A stretch of DNA of 64,000 bases from Pseudochelatococcus lubricantis (GCF_011762225.1 NZ_JAASQI010000010.1:1-64000), one strand, 5' to 3'; positions 8,451 to 17,880 are shown, counted from the stretch's first letter. The notes: generated from the sequence alone by a model not told the origin. Numbers and translations: made by a program.

Positions 8451-10076
8451 ATGACCAGACCCGTCCGCCGTCTCGCGGTGCGATCCATTCCTGCCGCCAT
8501 GGCGCTTGCCCTTGCCGCGTCGGCGGCTGCGGCGGGCGAGCCCCGGCAGGGCGGTATCATCCGATACGGCCATTATCAGGAGCCGCCCTGCCTCTACACC
8601 GGCTGGGTACAGGCGGGCTATATCCAGCGGCAATATGCCGACAACCTCGTCGCGCGCGACAATGACGGCAATATCGTGCCCTGGCTCGCCACGAGCTGGA
8701 CGGTCTCGAACGACAACCTGACCTATACGTTCAGGATAAAGCCCGACGTGAAGTTCACCGACGGCACCGTGCTCGACGCGAACGCGATCCTCTACAACTT
8801 CAACCGCTGGCTCTCCGATGACCCGGCGAAGGCGAACCGCAACGCCAAGCTTTATGTCGCCGAATACATCAGGCAGATCAGCGCGCCCGATCCGCTGACG
8901 CTGAAGATCGAGCTGTCGAAGCCCTATCAGCCGCTGCTTACCGTGCTGGCGACCTACTTCTTCGGCATCCTGTCACCAACGGCCCTGGAAAAGGGGCAGG
9001 AGGCGATCTGCGAGAAGCCCATCGGCTCCGGGCCGTTCTATGTCGACGAGTGGAAGCGTGGCCAGTATGTGGTGCTGAAGCGCAACCCCGACTACAATTC
9101 CGCCCCGGCGACAGCGAAGCATCAGGGGCCGGCGCATGTGGACGGCATCGTCTGGAAGTTCCTCAAGGACAACACGCTGCGCTATGGCTCGCTGCAGAGT
9201 GGCGAGTCGGACGCGATCTATGACGTGCCCGCCGTCTACTGGGCGGAGGCGCAGAAGAACTACACCATCATTCAGGACATCACCGGCGGCACGCCCACCA
9301 GGCTGCAACTGAATACTGCGCGCCCGCCCTTCGACGACGTGCGCGTGCGCCAGGCCTTCGCCCATGTCTCCGACCGGCGCAAGGCGGTGGAAGTGGCCAC
9401 CCACGGCTCGATCCCGTACAACGGCAACGGCTCCCTCAGCCAGAGTTCGCCCGAGCACGTCGGCGCGCTTCACGACAGCTATCCGTACGATCCCGCCGCC
9501 GCCAACCGGCTGCTCGACGAGGCCGGCTGGAGCGCGCGGGACCGCAACGGCGTCCGCCAGAAGGACGGCAAGCCGCTGACGGTGCGCCTGCTCTACGCCG
9601 GCGGGTCGCTGCTGTCCGCCGACGCTACGCTCGTGCTCCAGATCCTTCAGGATCAGGCGCGCGATGTCGGCTTCGAGGTGGTGCTGAAGCCCATTCCACA
9701 GGCCGACTGGTTCGCCGGCAAAGGCCGCACTGTCGACGACTACGAGGCGCAGCCCGCCTACTGGGTGGCGTCCTCGGCGGAAATCCTCAAGATTTCGTGG
9801 CGTCCGGACGAGGGTGGCGTGATCAACGCCAACAACGCCTCGCGCTTCCAGCCGCCGGAGCTGTGGAAACTGATCGAGACCGCAGACCGTACCTTCGATG
9901 ACGCAGAGCGGCTGAAGCTCTATCAGGATGCGCAGCGGCTCATCGTGAACAACGCCGCCGTGGTCGGCCTGTTTCCGCTGACCTTCACCATCGCGGCACA
10001 GCCGAAGCTGCGCGACGTCTGGATTTCCAGCCCGGTGAGCGAGCCGGTGTTCCACGATGCCTGGTTCGAGGAATGA
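8451..10076 (+). CDS. ABC transporter periplasmic substrate-binding protein, family 5 (peptide/opine type)
   Basis: The 541-residue protein would capture the substrate in the periplasm for the permeases encoded next. It begins with a clear signal peptide (MTRPVRRLAVRSIPAAMAL, cleavage after the Ala-rich stretch near residue 28). The mature part starts GEPRQGGIIRYGHYQEP, a pattern of SBP_bac_5 proteins, and continues with NLVARDNDGNIVPWLATSW and FKLTDGT-like VKFTDGTVLDANAI. Length is normal for the family. Five genes from here to 15062 run in one direction with overlaps or a 4-bp gap. I recall a named subfamily (KPN_01854 type) that travels with flavin monooxygenases; the substrate is unknown. 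Confidence 0.93.
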   Translation: MTRPVRRLAVRSIPAAMALALAASAAAAGEPRQGGIIRYGHYQEPPCLYTGWVQAGYIQRQYADNLVARDNDGNIVPWLATSWTVSNDNLTYTFRIKPDVKFTDGTVLDANAILYNFNRWLSDDPAKANRNAKLYVAEYIRQISAPDPLTLKIELSKPYQPLLTVLATYFFGILSPTALEKGQEAICEKPIGSGPFYVDEWKRGQYVVLKRNPDYNSAPATAKHQGPAHVDGIVWKFLKDNTLRYGSLQSGESDAIYDVPAVYWAEAQKNYTIIQDITGGTPTRLQLNTARPPFDDVRVRQAFAHVSDRRKAVEVATHGSIPYNGNGSLSQSSPEHVGALHDSYPYDPAAANRLLDEAGWSARDRNGVRQKDGKPLTVRLLYAGGSLLSADATLVLQILQDQARDVGFEVVLKPIPQADWFAGKGRTVDDYEAQPAYWVASSAEILKISWRPDEGGVINANNASRFQPPELWKLIETADRTFDDAERLKLYQDAQRLIVNNAAVVGLFPLTFTIAAQPKLRDVWISSPVSEPVFHDAWFEE

Positions 10077-10080
10077 GCCG

Positions 10081-11064
10081 ATGAGTGAATCGACGGGTCT
10101 TGTGGCCGGTGAACCCACGCGGGCCGGCAGGGTCAGGGTCGTCCTGCACCGCCTGCTCGGCGCGATCTTCGTGATCTGGGCCACGGCGAGCATCACCTTT
10201 GGCGTGCAGTCCCTCCTGCCGGGCGACCGCGCGGAACTGATGATCAACGCGGCCGCCGGCACCTTCACCCAGCCGACCGCCGCGGAACTCGCGGCGGTGA
10301 ACGCGAAATACGGCTTCGACCGGCCCTTCTGGGAGCAATATCTGCACTACATCGGGGGCGTGCTTCAGGGCGATCTCGGCGAATCCTACCAGTCGCACCG
10401 GCCCGTAGCGGAACTCATCGCCGGGCAGATCGCGCCCACTCTCGCGCTGACGTTGAGCGCGCTGGCGTTGGCGTGGGCGATCGCCATCGCCGTGACGGTC
10501 TTCTCCGGCGGGCGCGACGGCCCGGTCGCACGCGCCTTCGGCGGCTTTCAGGTCATCAAGGCCGTCGCGCCGCCCTACTGGATCGGTACCATCCTGCTCG
10601 TCGTCTTCTCCATCCATCTGCGCTGGGTTCCGGTCGAAGGCGGCGGCGGCCTGCAGGGACTCATCCTGCCGTCGCTGGCGCTCGCCATCCCGCTCTCGGG
10701 CTTCATCGGCCAGATCATCCGCGCGGAGTTCGGACGGGTGCTGGAGCAGCCCTTCGTCACTTCAGCCCGGATGAGGGGCATGGGCAACCTCGCCGTGCGC
10801 CTGCGCCATGTGCTGCGCCATGCCGTGCTGCCGGGCATCACGCTGTCCGGCTGGGCGCTCGGCTCTCTCTTCTCCGGCGCGGCGGTCATCGAGACGGTTT
10901 TCGCGCGGCCCGGCATCGGCGGCCTGCTGGTGACCGGCACCGCGACGCGGGACATCCCACTGGTGACGGGCATCATCATCGCCTCCGCGGCGGCCTATGT
11001 CATCGCCAACCTGATCGTCGACCTGCTCTATCCCATCATCGACCCGAGGCTGAAACAATCATGA
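10081..11064 (+). CDS. ABC transporter permease, DppB/OppB type
   Basis: This 327-residue inner-membrane protein forms half of the import channel. It shows an N-terminal membrane helix (FVIWATASITFGVQSLLPGD), several hydrophobic segments, and the inner-membrane EAA-type loop around GMGNLAVRLRHVLRHAVLPG. The ATG at 10081 is four bases after the binding-protein stop; an earlier start at 10057 would overlap that gene without support. Its stop overlaps the next permease start as ATGA, which indicates translational coupling. Confidence 0.93.
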   Translation: MSESTGLVAGEPTRAGRVRVVLHRLLGAIFVIWATASITFGVQSLLPGDRAELMINAAAGTFTQPTAAELAAVNAKYGFDRPFWEQYLHYIGGVLQGDLGESYQSHRPVAELIAGQIAPTLALTLSALALAWAIAIAVTVFSGGRDGPVARAFGGFQVIKAVAPPYWIGTILLVVFSIHLRWVPVEGGGGLQGLILPSLALAIPLSGFIGQIIRAEFGRVLEQPFVTSARMRGMGNLAVRLRHVLRHAVLPGITLSGWALGSLFSGAAVIETVFARPGIGGLLVTGTATRDIPLVTGIIIASAAAYVIANLIVDLLYPIIDPRLKQS

Positions 11065-11960
11065 CCAAGCCCGCCGATCAACTTTCCGTCTATCCGCAGA
11101 CACTCGTCGGGGACCAGCTCCTCCGGTTCCTGCCCTCCGCGGACGCGCTGCGGACGGTGCCGGCCACCGTTTATGCGGCGGGCGTGGTCGTGGCGTTCTT
11201 CCTTGTCGCGGCGGTGGCGCCTTCACTGCTGCAGACGCACGACCCCTTCCGCACCGATCTCTACGCCACGCTGCAGTCGCCGTCCCTCGACCATTTCTTC
11301 GGCACGGACCAGTCGGGGCGAGATCTCTATTCGCGCGTCGTCCAGGGCACGGGGCAGTCGCTCGCGATCGGCCTCGGCGCCATAGGGCTGAGCATCGGCA
11401 TCGCGCTGCTCGTCGGCGTCACGGCGGGCCTTGCGGGACGGCGGACGGATGCGGCGCTGAGCCGTTTTCTCGATGTCCTGCTCGCCTTCCCGAACCTGTT
11501 TCTGGCGCTGCTTTTTGTCGCCGTGTTCGGCGCGACGACCACGACGCTCATCGTTTCCGTGGGCCTGGGCTGCGCGCCGGGCTATGCGCGGCTGATCCGG
11601 GGGCAGTTTCTCGTCGTGCGCAACTCGGGCTACGTCGAGGCGGCACGCGCTCTTGGCCATCCTTACGGGCGGATCGTGCGCCAGCATATTTTCCCCAATG
11701 CCATGCGTCCGCTGATCGTGATGATTACCATGGGCGTCGGCCAGACCATCGTCTGGGCATCGAGCCTCGCCTTTCTCGGCCTCGGCGTGGCGCCGCCCTC
11801 GCCGGAATGGGGCGCGCTGCTCGATGCCGGGCGCAATTACGTCACCGTTGCCTGGTGGCTGGAGGTGATGCCGGGCTTCGCCATTATCCTTTTCGCCCTG
11901 TCGGTCACGGTAATAGGCCAGCATCTTCAGGACCGGCTGGAAGGGCGGGTCAACCCATGA
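11061..11960 (+). CDS. ABC transporter permease, DppC/OppC type
   Basis: The 299-residue second permease subunit has the family hallmarks: an N-terminal helix (TVYAAGVVVAFFLVAAVAPS), the motif HFFGTDQSGRDLYSRVVQGT, and the EAA loop ARALGHPYGRIVRQHIFPN followed by helices with WASSLAFLGLGVAPPSPEWG. The start overlaps the upstream stop and its own stop overlaps the start of the ATPase gene (ATGA). It pairs with the DppB-type subunit to form the channel. Confidence 0.93.
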   Translation: MTKPADQLSVYPQTLVGDQLLRFLPSADALRTVPATVYAAGVVVAFFLVAAVAPSLLQTHDPFRTDLYATLQSPSLDHFFGTDQSGRDLYSRVVQGTGQSLAIGLGAIGLSIGIALLVGVTAGLAGRRTDAALSRFLDVLLAFPNLFLALLFVAVFGATTTTLIVSVGLGCAPGYARLIRGQFLVVRNSGYVEAARALGHPYGRIVRQHIFPNAMRPLIVMITMGVGQTIVWASSLAFLGLGVAPPSPEWGALLDAGRNYVTVAWWLEVMPGFAIILFALSVTVIGQHLQDRLEGRVNP

Positions 11961-13669
11961 CCGCGCGTGATCCTCTGCTGCATCGGGCAGCAACCGCCAC
12001 TGCCACCCCGCTGCTGACCGTGGAGCGGCTGCGCGTTGGCTTCGGGCGGGATCCGGCGGCGGCCGGCGCCGTCGTCAAGGGCATCTCCTTCGCGCTGGAG
12101 CCCGGCCGCTGCCTCGCCATCGTGGGCGAGTCGGGTTCGGGCAAGAGCGTCACCGCCCGCAGCCTCGTGGGCCTGACGGGCCGCAACGCCACGGTGCAGG
12201 CGGAGAGGCTCGCCTTCTCCGGCCGTGACCTCACCCGCTATGGCGAGCGCGACTGGCAGCGGCTGCGCGGACGCGACATCGGCTTCGTCCTTCAGGACGC
12301 GCTCGTCTCGCTCGACCAGCTCCGCCCGGTGGGCGACGAAGTCGGCGAGGGCCTGCGCATCCACCGTGTGATTCGCAGCCGCGAGGAACAGGAAACCCGA
12401 GTCGTCGAGCTGCTGCGCCTCGTCGGCGTGCCGGAGCCAGAGGTGAAGGCTCGGCAGCTGCCGCACGAGCTTTCCGGCGGTCAGCGCCAGCGCGCCCTGA
12501 TCGCCTCCGCGCTGGCGCTCGATCCCGCGCTGCTGATCGCGGACGAGCCGACGACGGCGCTCGACGTCACCGTGCAGGCGCAGATCCTCGACCTGCTGGA
12601 AGCGACCAAGAACCGGGGAAAGGCGCTGATCCTCATCAGCCACGATCTCTCCGTCGTCTCGCGCATGGCCGACGAGGTGATCGTCATGCGCCACGGCGAG
12701 GTGGTGGAACAGGCGCCGGTGGCGACCCTGTTCTCCGCCCCCCGGCACGAATACACGCGCCGGCTGCTCGACGCGATCCCGGCGGCGCATACGCGCGGCA
12801 CGCGGCTAGCCCCGGCCTCCGCCCCCCGCCTCACGGCGGATGCCGCGCACTGGCGCCGGCGGGGCGGCGACACGCCCGGCCCCGTGCTGGAAGGGCGCGA
12901 CCTCGTGAAACGCTTCCGCGGGCCGGACGGCCAGTGGCGCACGGTGGTGCGGGGCGTGAATTTTTCGCTGGCACAGGGCGAGACGTTGGGCATCGTCGGC
13001 GAGTCCGGCTCCGGCAAGTCCACCACGGCGCGGCTGGCGTTGGCGCTCGACAGGCCGGACGAAGGCACCGTGCGCCTTCTGGGGCGCGACTGGAGCGCGC
13101 TCGACGAAGCCGGACGGCGGCCATTGCGGCGCGAGATATCCGTGGTCTATCAGGACCCTCTGAGTTCCTTCGACCCGCGCTGGACGGTGGAGCGCATCGT
13201 CGGCGATGCGCTCGCCGGCGGTGCCGCCGGCTTCGGGCGCGATGCTCAGATCGACGAACTGCTCGAACTTGTCGGGCTCGGCAAGGCGCACCGGCGCCGG
13301 CGGCCGCTCGAACTTTCCGGCGGCCAGCGGCAGCGTGTGGCCATCGCCCGCGCCATGGCTCCCCGCCCCCGCATCATCGTCTGCGACGAACCGGTCTCGG
13401 CGCTCGACGTCTCCATTCAGGCGCAGATCCTCGACCTGCTCGGCGATCTCAAGGCCGCGCTTGGCGTGAGCTACCTCTTCATCTCCCACGATCTCGGCGT
13501 GATCCGGCATCTGAGCGACCGCGTGCTGGTCATGCGCAACGGCGAGGTGGTGGAGGAGGGAACGGCCGATGCCATCTTCGACGCCCCCCAGCAGGACTAC
13601 ACACGCGAACTCGTCTCGGCGGTCCTGCACGACCGCCTGCCCCGCATCAAAGGAACCTCGCATGGCTGA
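11957..13669 (+). CDS. Fused dual ABC ATPase (DppD-DppF type)
   Basis: This 570-residue cytoplasmic protein contains two complete nucleotide-binding domains and replaces the separate DppD and DppF subunits. Domain 1 has Walker A GESGSGKSVT, signature LSGGQRQRALIASAL and Walker B LLIADEPTTALD. Domain 2, after a linker near residues 280-310, has GESGSGKSTT, LSGGQRQRVAIARAM and IIVCDEPVSALD. Each half carries the oligopeptide-transporter C-terminal extension (HEYTRRLLDAIP and QDYTRELVSAVL). The ATG at 11957 overlaps the permease stop, and the 3' end overlaps the monooxygenase start by 8 bp. Confidence 0.95.
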   Translation: MTARDPLLHRAATATATPLLTVERLRVGFGRDPAAAGAVVKGISFALEPGRCLAIVGESGSGKSVTARSLVGLTGRNATVQAERLAFSGRDLTRYGERDWQRLRGRDIGFVLQDALVSLDQLRPVGDEVGEGLRIHRVIRSREEQETRVVELLRLVGVPEPEVKARQLPHELSGGQRQRALIASALALDPALLIADEPTTALDVTVQAQILDLLEATKNRGKALILISHDLSVVSRMADEVIVMRHGEVVEQAPVATLFSAPRHEYTRRLLDAIPAAHTRGTRLAPASAPRLTADAAHWRRRGGDTPGPVLEGRDLVKRFRGPDGQWRTVVRGVNFSLAQGETLGIVGESGSGKSTTARLALALDRPDEGTVRLLGRDWSALDEAGRRPLRREISVVYQDPLSSFDPRWTVERIVGDALAGGAAGFGRDAQIDELLELVGLGKAHRRRRPLELSGGQRQRVAIARAMAPRPRIIVCDEPVSALDVSIQAQILDLLGDLKAALGVSYLFISHDLGVIRHLSDRVLVMRNGEVVEEGTADAIFDAPQQDYTRELVSAVLHDRLPRIKGTSHG

Positions 13670-15062
13670 GCTTCACTTCAACGCCTTCGTCATGAACACC
13701 GTCTCTCACATCCAGCACGGCCTCTGGCGGCATCCGGAAGCGAAGCAGGCGGATTTCGACGATATCGACACCTGGATCGAGCTGGCGCGGACACTGGAGG
13801 AAGGCCTGTTCGACGCGATCTTCTTCGCCGACGTGGTCGGGCTCTACGGCCCGCTCGGCGGCAGCTACGAGGTGAACGCGCGCGAGGGGCTGCAGATACC
13901 CAACCATGACCCCTCCGCGCTCATCTCGGCGCTTGCTGTCAGCACCGAGCACCTGGGCCTTGCCTTCACCTCCTCCGTCCTGCAGGCGCACCCCTTCGAA
14001 TTCGCGCGGCGGGTGTCGACGCTCGACCACGTGGCACGTGGGCGCGTGGCGTGGAACATCGTCACCAGCACGCAGGAGAACGCGGCCCGCAACTTCGGCC
14101 ACGAGCGGCTCACCGAGCATGACGAGCGATATGCCTGGGCCGAAGAATATCTCGAAGTCGTCTACAAACTATGGGAAGGCTCGTGGGAGGACGGCGCGCT
14201 CCTGAAGGACCGCGCCCGGGGCGTGTTCTCCGATGCCTCGCGCATCCACAAGATCAACCACGTCGGGCCGCGCTACCGGGTGGAGGGGCCGCACCTTCCC
14301 GCCCCTTCCCCGCAGCGCACGCCCTTCCTGTTCCAGGCCGGTTCGTCGCCCGCCGGGCGCGCCTTCGCGGCCCGCCACGCCGAGGCGCAGTTCATTACGC
14401 CGCCCTCGCCCGAAGCCGCCGCCGGCCTGATCCGCGAGACGCGCGACCTCGCCCGCGCGGCCGGGCGGCGGGGCGAGGACATCAAGTTCTTTCAGGGGTT
14501 CTCTTTCGTCATAGGCTCCACCGATGAGGAGGCGCGGCGCAAGGAGGAAGATCTCGAACGCTTCATCAGCGTCGACGGCTTTCTCGCCCATACCAATCTG
14601 GGCGTCTCGCAGGACACGGGCGAACCTTATCCGCCGGAGACGCCGCTCGCCGAGGTGAGGACCAACGGAGGGCGCAGCCAGATCGAGTGGCTGCGCCAGC
14701 GCAACCCCGGCCGCGAGCCTACTGTGGGCGATCTCGGTGCGCTGGTGGCCCGGCGTCATCCGCGCCTCGTCGGCACGCCGGAGCGGATCGCCGACGAACT
14801 CCAGCGCTGGCAGGAGGCTGGCATCGACGGCGTGAATCTCATCAACTGGACGCTGACGCCATCGTACCGGGAGTTCAACGAATACCTGCTGCCGGTGCTG
14901 CAGAAGCGCGGCCTCGCCAAGCGGGAATATGGCAAGGGCACGCTGCGTGCCAGGTTCTTCGGCCACGACCGGCTGCCGGACCGCCATCCCGCCGCGCGCT
15001 GGCGCGGCGCATTTTCCCGCCCCGCCGCGGCGCCAGCTCCCGCCCTCGCCGAAACCGTGTGA
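13662..15062 (+). CDS. NtaA/SnaA/DszA-family flavin-dependent monooxygenase
   Basis: The 466-residue protein belongs to the bacterial-luciferase-like superfamily, group NtaA/SnaA/DszA, which uses reduced FMN supplied by a partner reductase to oxidise compounds such as nitrilotriacetate or dibenzothiophene sulfone. Visible family features are the N-terminal LHFNAFVMN, FDAIFFADVVGLYGP, the segment GRVAWNIVTSTQENAARNFG, and FQAGSSPAGRAFAARHAEAQF. It is translationally coupled to the ABC ATPase, so the imported compound is probably its substrate. No flavin reductase gene is adjacent. Terminator-like sequence follows at 15096. The exact substrate cannot be told from sequence. Confidence 0.93.
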   Translation: MAELHFNAFVMNTVSHIQHGLWRHPEAKQADFDDIDTWIELARTLEEGLFDAIFFADVVGLYGPLGGSYEVNAREGLQIPNHDPSALISALAVSTEHLGLAFTSSVLQAHPFEFARRVSTLDHVARGRVAWNIVTSTQENAARNFGHERLTEHDERYAWAEEYLEVVYKLWEGSWEDGALLKDRARGVFSDASRIHKINHVGPRYRVEGPHLPAPSPQRTPFLFQAGSSPAGRAFAARHAEAQFITPPSPEAAAGLIRETRDLARAAGRRGEDIKFFQGFSFVIGSTDEEARRKEEDLERFISVDGFLAHTNLGVSQDTGEPYPPETPLAEVRTNGGRSQIEWLRQRNPGREPTVGDLGALVARRHPRLVGTPERIADELQRWQEAGIDGVNLINWTLTPSYREFNEYLLPVLQKRGLAKREYGKGTLRARFFGHDRLPDRHPAARWRGAFSRPAAAPAPALAETV

Positions 15063-15095
15063 AGGATAAGCGGGCAACATCGAAACGGCTTCCGG

Positions 15096-15130
15096 AGCGG
15101 CACCGCCTGAAACGGTGCCGCTCAACTTTT
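15096..15130 (+). terminator. Rho-independent terminator after the ABC/monooxygenase operon
   Basis: AGCGGCACCG (15096-15105) pairs with CGGTGCCGCT (15113-15122) over 10 bp with a 7-base loop, followed by CAACTTTT. Confidence 0.75.
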
Positions 15131-15692
15131 CATCGGCCGCGCTCTCCCGCCGTCGTGGCCGCAGGCCTTCCTGAAAGCGCCCCTTGCGCGTCCAGACCCT
15201 ATCCGCGGTCTCCGAGCAACCTTCCAGACAGGGACGGCAGAGATTCCGAAGACATGCCCCATGGCCCCCGAACGGTTCCGGAGCAGCGGGAAGCAGATGA
15301 CGGGTCACTCGGACGAAATTCGAAGCCGCGCCCCGCAGTATCAGGGGCGCTTCGGCGCGCCTGTGAGCGACATGTCGGCTCATCGAGGCGGACCGGCGAC
15401 CGCGTGATTCCCACGGAGGGGTGGCGTTGCTCAGCGCGGAAGTATACGCGGGCGAGCGGATGGCGCGCACGCTTCTTCGAGCACTATATTGGAAATATAA
15501 TATTTAAAAAAATTTATCGTTACTACACAGATGTATCAGAATGTAATTTGTAATTACTAGAAACTTACAAAAATTTCATATATCCTGCCTTGCTATCCAT
15601 GCACCGACCCAATAATCCCCTTTGGACGGTTTCTTTCACAGCGGCCGGATGTATTCGGCCGGCCCCTGTTTTCATTGAAAGCGGAGCAAGCG
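15131..15692. other. Intergenic region, GC-rich left part and AT-rich promoter-like right part
   Basis: The first 340 bp have short open frames but no recognisable gene or ribosome-binding site. From about 15480 to 15600 the DNA turns strongly AT-rich, with several TATAAT-like hexamers (for example within TATAATATT near 15496) and the palindromic GTAATTTGTAATTAC. It probably carries the promoter of the RcnB-like gene at 15693. No transposase remnant was seen. Confidence 0.5.
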
Positions 15693-16025
15693 ATGCTGCA
15701 CAAGACGACGCTTATGTTATCTCTCTGCCTGATACCCGCCGCCACTTTCGCGGCGCCGGCGGGCGCGCCCTCCCGGTCGGAGGGCGCCGGGGCGCAGATA
15801 CTGGCCCAGCAGCAGCGAACTCCCGCGACGCCGCGCGCGTCGACGCCACGGACTTTCGCCCGCGGGGAGGTATTGCCGGAGGCCTACCGCGCCAAGCCGG
15901 TGAAAAACCCCTATCATCAGGGGCTGACGCCACCCAAGCGCACCCAGCAGTGGGTGCAGGTCGGCCGCAGCTTCTACCTGATCGACCGCGCCAACGGAGA
16001 AGTCGCCGACCGCGTCGATCCGTAA
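15693..16025 (+). CDS. RcnB-like small periplasmic protein
   Basis: The 110-residue protein has a signal peptide (MLHKTTLMLSLCLIPAATFA, cleavage at AFA-AP) and a C-terminal segment QWVQVGRSFYLIDRANGEV. This matches the RcnB/YohN-like pattern (W-x-x-V-G-x-x-Y-x-L-I-x-x-x-T/N-G-x-I) of small periplasmic proteins that in E. coli modulate Ni/Co efflux. The ATG at 15693 is preceded by GGAG six bases upstream. The middle is low-complexity (Ala/Thr/Pro/Arg). No metal exporter gene is adjacent, so a metal role is inferred from family only. Confidence 0.8.
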   Translation: MLHKTTLMLSLCLIPAATFAAPAGAPSRSEGAGAQILAQQQRTPATPRASTPRTFARGEVLPEAYRAKPVKNPYHQGLTPPKRTQQWVQVGRSFYLIDRANGEVADRVDP

Positions 16026-16144
16026 GGCCGCGCAACCCGGCACGGGACGGGCGGCGGCCTCAGCGCCCGAAGCCGCCCGGGCCGGTAGAATACGCCACGC
16101 CCGCCCGGTATCCCGGACGGGCGACAGCGGTTGCCCGATGAGCG

Positions 16145-16594
16145 TTACAGTCCGGCTCCGGCAATCGCCGCATCGAGCCGTTCGCGCGCCTTCTTCGGCA
16201 GCTTGGCCTCCTTGAGGGCATCAAGGTTGGCCGGCACGCCGTCGCCAACCACCACCAGCGCCACCATGCCCATCGGCATATGCGGAAGGCACTTGATCAG
16301 GTACGCGCCGGGCACCGTGAAGCTCGACGAGATTTCTTCGTTGACCTTGCCCTTGAACGGCTCAGCACCGTCGGGGATGAGGCCCTTCACCGTTTCCGCG
16401 CTATGGGTCTTGTCGGTCGGCACGAAAGTCACCTTGTCGCCGGGCGCGACCTTGAGGAACGACGGCTCGAAGACCATCAGTCCGTCCTTGCCCTTGTTGA
16501 GCATCTCGATCCTGAAATCCTCGGCCATCGCCGGCATGGAAAGCAGCGTCAGCGCCGCTACGGTACACACGGCTTTACCAATCACTTTGACCAT
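16145..16594 (-). CDS. Pseudoazurin (type 1 blue copper protein)
   Basis: The 149-residue precursor carries a signal peptide (cleavage after AMA, residue 24) and a cupredoxin domain. The copper ligands are clear: His64 in DKTHSAE, then Cys102, His105 and Met110 in CLPHMPMGM, with the spacing of pseudoazurins. The family passes electrons in the periplasm, commonly to copper nitrite reductase or nitrous-oxide reductase. No denitrification gene is in the window, so its partner is unknown; the di-heme peroxidase at 24250 is one nearby periplasmic redox protein. The start is the ATG at 16594 directly before MVKVIGKAV. Confidence 0.94.
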   Translation of the reverse strand: MVKVIGKAVCTVAALTLLSMPAMAEDFRIEMLNKGKDGLMVFEPSFLKVAPGDKVTFVPTDKTHSAETVKGLIPDGAEPFKGKVNEEISSSFTVPGAYLIKCLPHMPMGMVALVVVGDGVPANLDALKEAKLPKKARERLDAAIAGAGL

Positions 16595-17027
16595 TTGTCT
16601 TTCTCCCCAGGCAGCAGCCTCGACATCGGAAAGCCGACGCCCTGCCCTTCCTCGCGTCACTTCCGAAGCGTTTCACCTGTCGTCCGGTTGCCCGACCTGC
16701 TTCGATGCGCCGGCTTGACGCGCCGTGGCGTGAGGGAAGCCGGATTCGCCCCTTCTGGAAATGCGACACGCAATCGCACGATGCAGCTGCGTCTCCCGGT
16801 TCATGTCGCAGATCGGACCCGAGAATAGCGTTCCCGGCTCGATGCTCCAGGCGTGACGGCGACACGAATAAGGGAAGCCCATGGAGGAAGCAGACTGAGC
16901 CACACCGAGAATGGACCTTTCCACTTTTTTGCGTATACCACGGCACACGGCTTCATTCACGAGGGCAGCGGATTGAACCGACAAGCGGCGGCCATTGCCC
17001 GATTTGACGCTCTGGAGGCAGTTCAAA
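16595..17027. other. Intergenic region between pseudoazurin and the LysR remnant
   Basis: About 430 bp serving as the divergent control region of the pseudoazurin gene and the LysR-type pseudogene. Short frames on both strands lack recognisable content. I found no convincing FNR or NorR/NnrR site by eye. Confidence 0.45.
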
Positions 17028-17720
17028 GTGGCCAATCCCGGAACCCCGACCTTCGAACAGCTTCGCATCTTTCTGGCAGTGGTCGACGCGGGAAGCTTCG
17101 CCGGCGCCGCCCGCAAGCTCAACCGCGCCGTCTCGGTCGTGAGCTATGGCGCCGACAGCCTTGAGGCGCAGCTCGGCCTCGACCTGTTCGAGCGGATGGG
17201 CACGCGCAAGCCCAAGCTGACGGCGGCCGGGCGCGTGGTGCTGGCCGAGGCGCGGGCGCTCGCGCAGGGAATCGACGGCTTGCGCGCCAAGGTGAAGGGG
17301 CTGCTCGACGGGCTGGAGGGGGGAGGTGGACATCGCGGTCGACGTAATGCTGCCGGCCGACCGGCTGGCCATGGTCCTGCGAGAGTTCGCGGCAATGTTT
17401 CCGACCGTGGCGATGCGCCTGCACGTTGAGGCGCTGGGCGCGGTCACGGCCGCCGTGCTGGAGCAGAAGGCATCCATCGGCATTTCAGGCACGCTCGCGG
17501 CCGGCGTCGAAGGCGTGGAATGCATCGCGCTGGGATCGGTGGCGATGGTGCCTGTGGCCGCTCCCCATCATCCGCTGGGACGCCTGGAGCGCATCGCGCC
17601 GGGCGAGGCATGCAACCATGTCCAGCTCGTGCTGACCGACCGTTCGCACTTCACCGAGGGCGAAGATTTCGCGGTTCTCAGCCTGCGCACCTGGCGGCTG
17701 GACCGCTTCGCGGCGCTCGG
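17028..17720 (+). pseudogene. LysR-family transcriptional regulator, frameshifted and 3' truncated
   Basis: The GTG start at 17028 has GGAGG nine bases upstream. The winged helix is intact: PTFEQLRIFLAVVDAGSFAG, then LNRAVSVVSYGADSLEAQLG and LFERMG. At the G-run 17318-17323 (six G where five would keep frame: L-E-G-E-V-D-I) the frame changes by one base, and the effector domain continues in another frame (VDIAVDVMLPADRLAMVL onward to LRTWRLDRFAALGG). LysR similarity then ends near 17720, about 60-70 residues short of a normal C-terminus. From there the DNA matches the 5' part of an isochorismatase-family gene on the other strand. The gene has therefore lost its end and is unlikely to encode a working regulator. 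Confidence 0.85.
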
Positions 17721-17880
17721 CGGCGGCGCGGGCAATGAGGCCCGCGTTGTTGCGAAGCAGCTCCGGCGCGATGGACTTGGTCGCGAACGCCATCTGGGAC
17801 TGGTAGTCGATGAGGACGAGCGCGTGATCCGCCGGGGAAAGAAGCGTCTTGCCAGGGGTCGTGGTTGCAGTGATGCTCAT
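17721..17880 (-). pseudogene. 5' fragment of an isochorismatase-family (YcaC-like) hydrolase gene
   Basis: Reading leftward from the ATG at 17880, with GGAG upstream, the sequence encodes MSITATTTPGKTLLSPADHA then LVLIDYQSQMAFATKSI and NNAGLIARAA. This is the N-terminus of the cysteine-hydrolase/isochorismatase fold, with the conserved D-x-Q (DYQ) acid. Similarity stops after about 50 residues, where a full gene would encode about 200. Beyond the junction near 17720 the frame only runs antisense through the LysR remnant. The AT-rich upstream region (17940-18000) still looks like a promoter, so the fragment may be transcribed. Confidence 0.8.

Noticed and set aside
14687-15553. A 288-codon plus-strand frame running out of the monooxygenase gene
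   Set aside because: It overlaps the monooxygenase gene in another frame, then runs through a terminator and an AT-rich promoter; no domain is visible.
16595-17027. FNR/Dnr-type site for the pseudoazurin gene
   Set aside because: No TTGAT-N4-ATCAA-like sequence could be placed with confidence.
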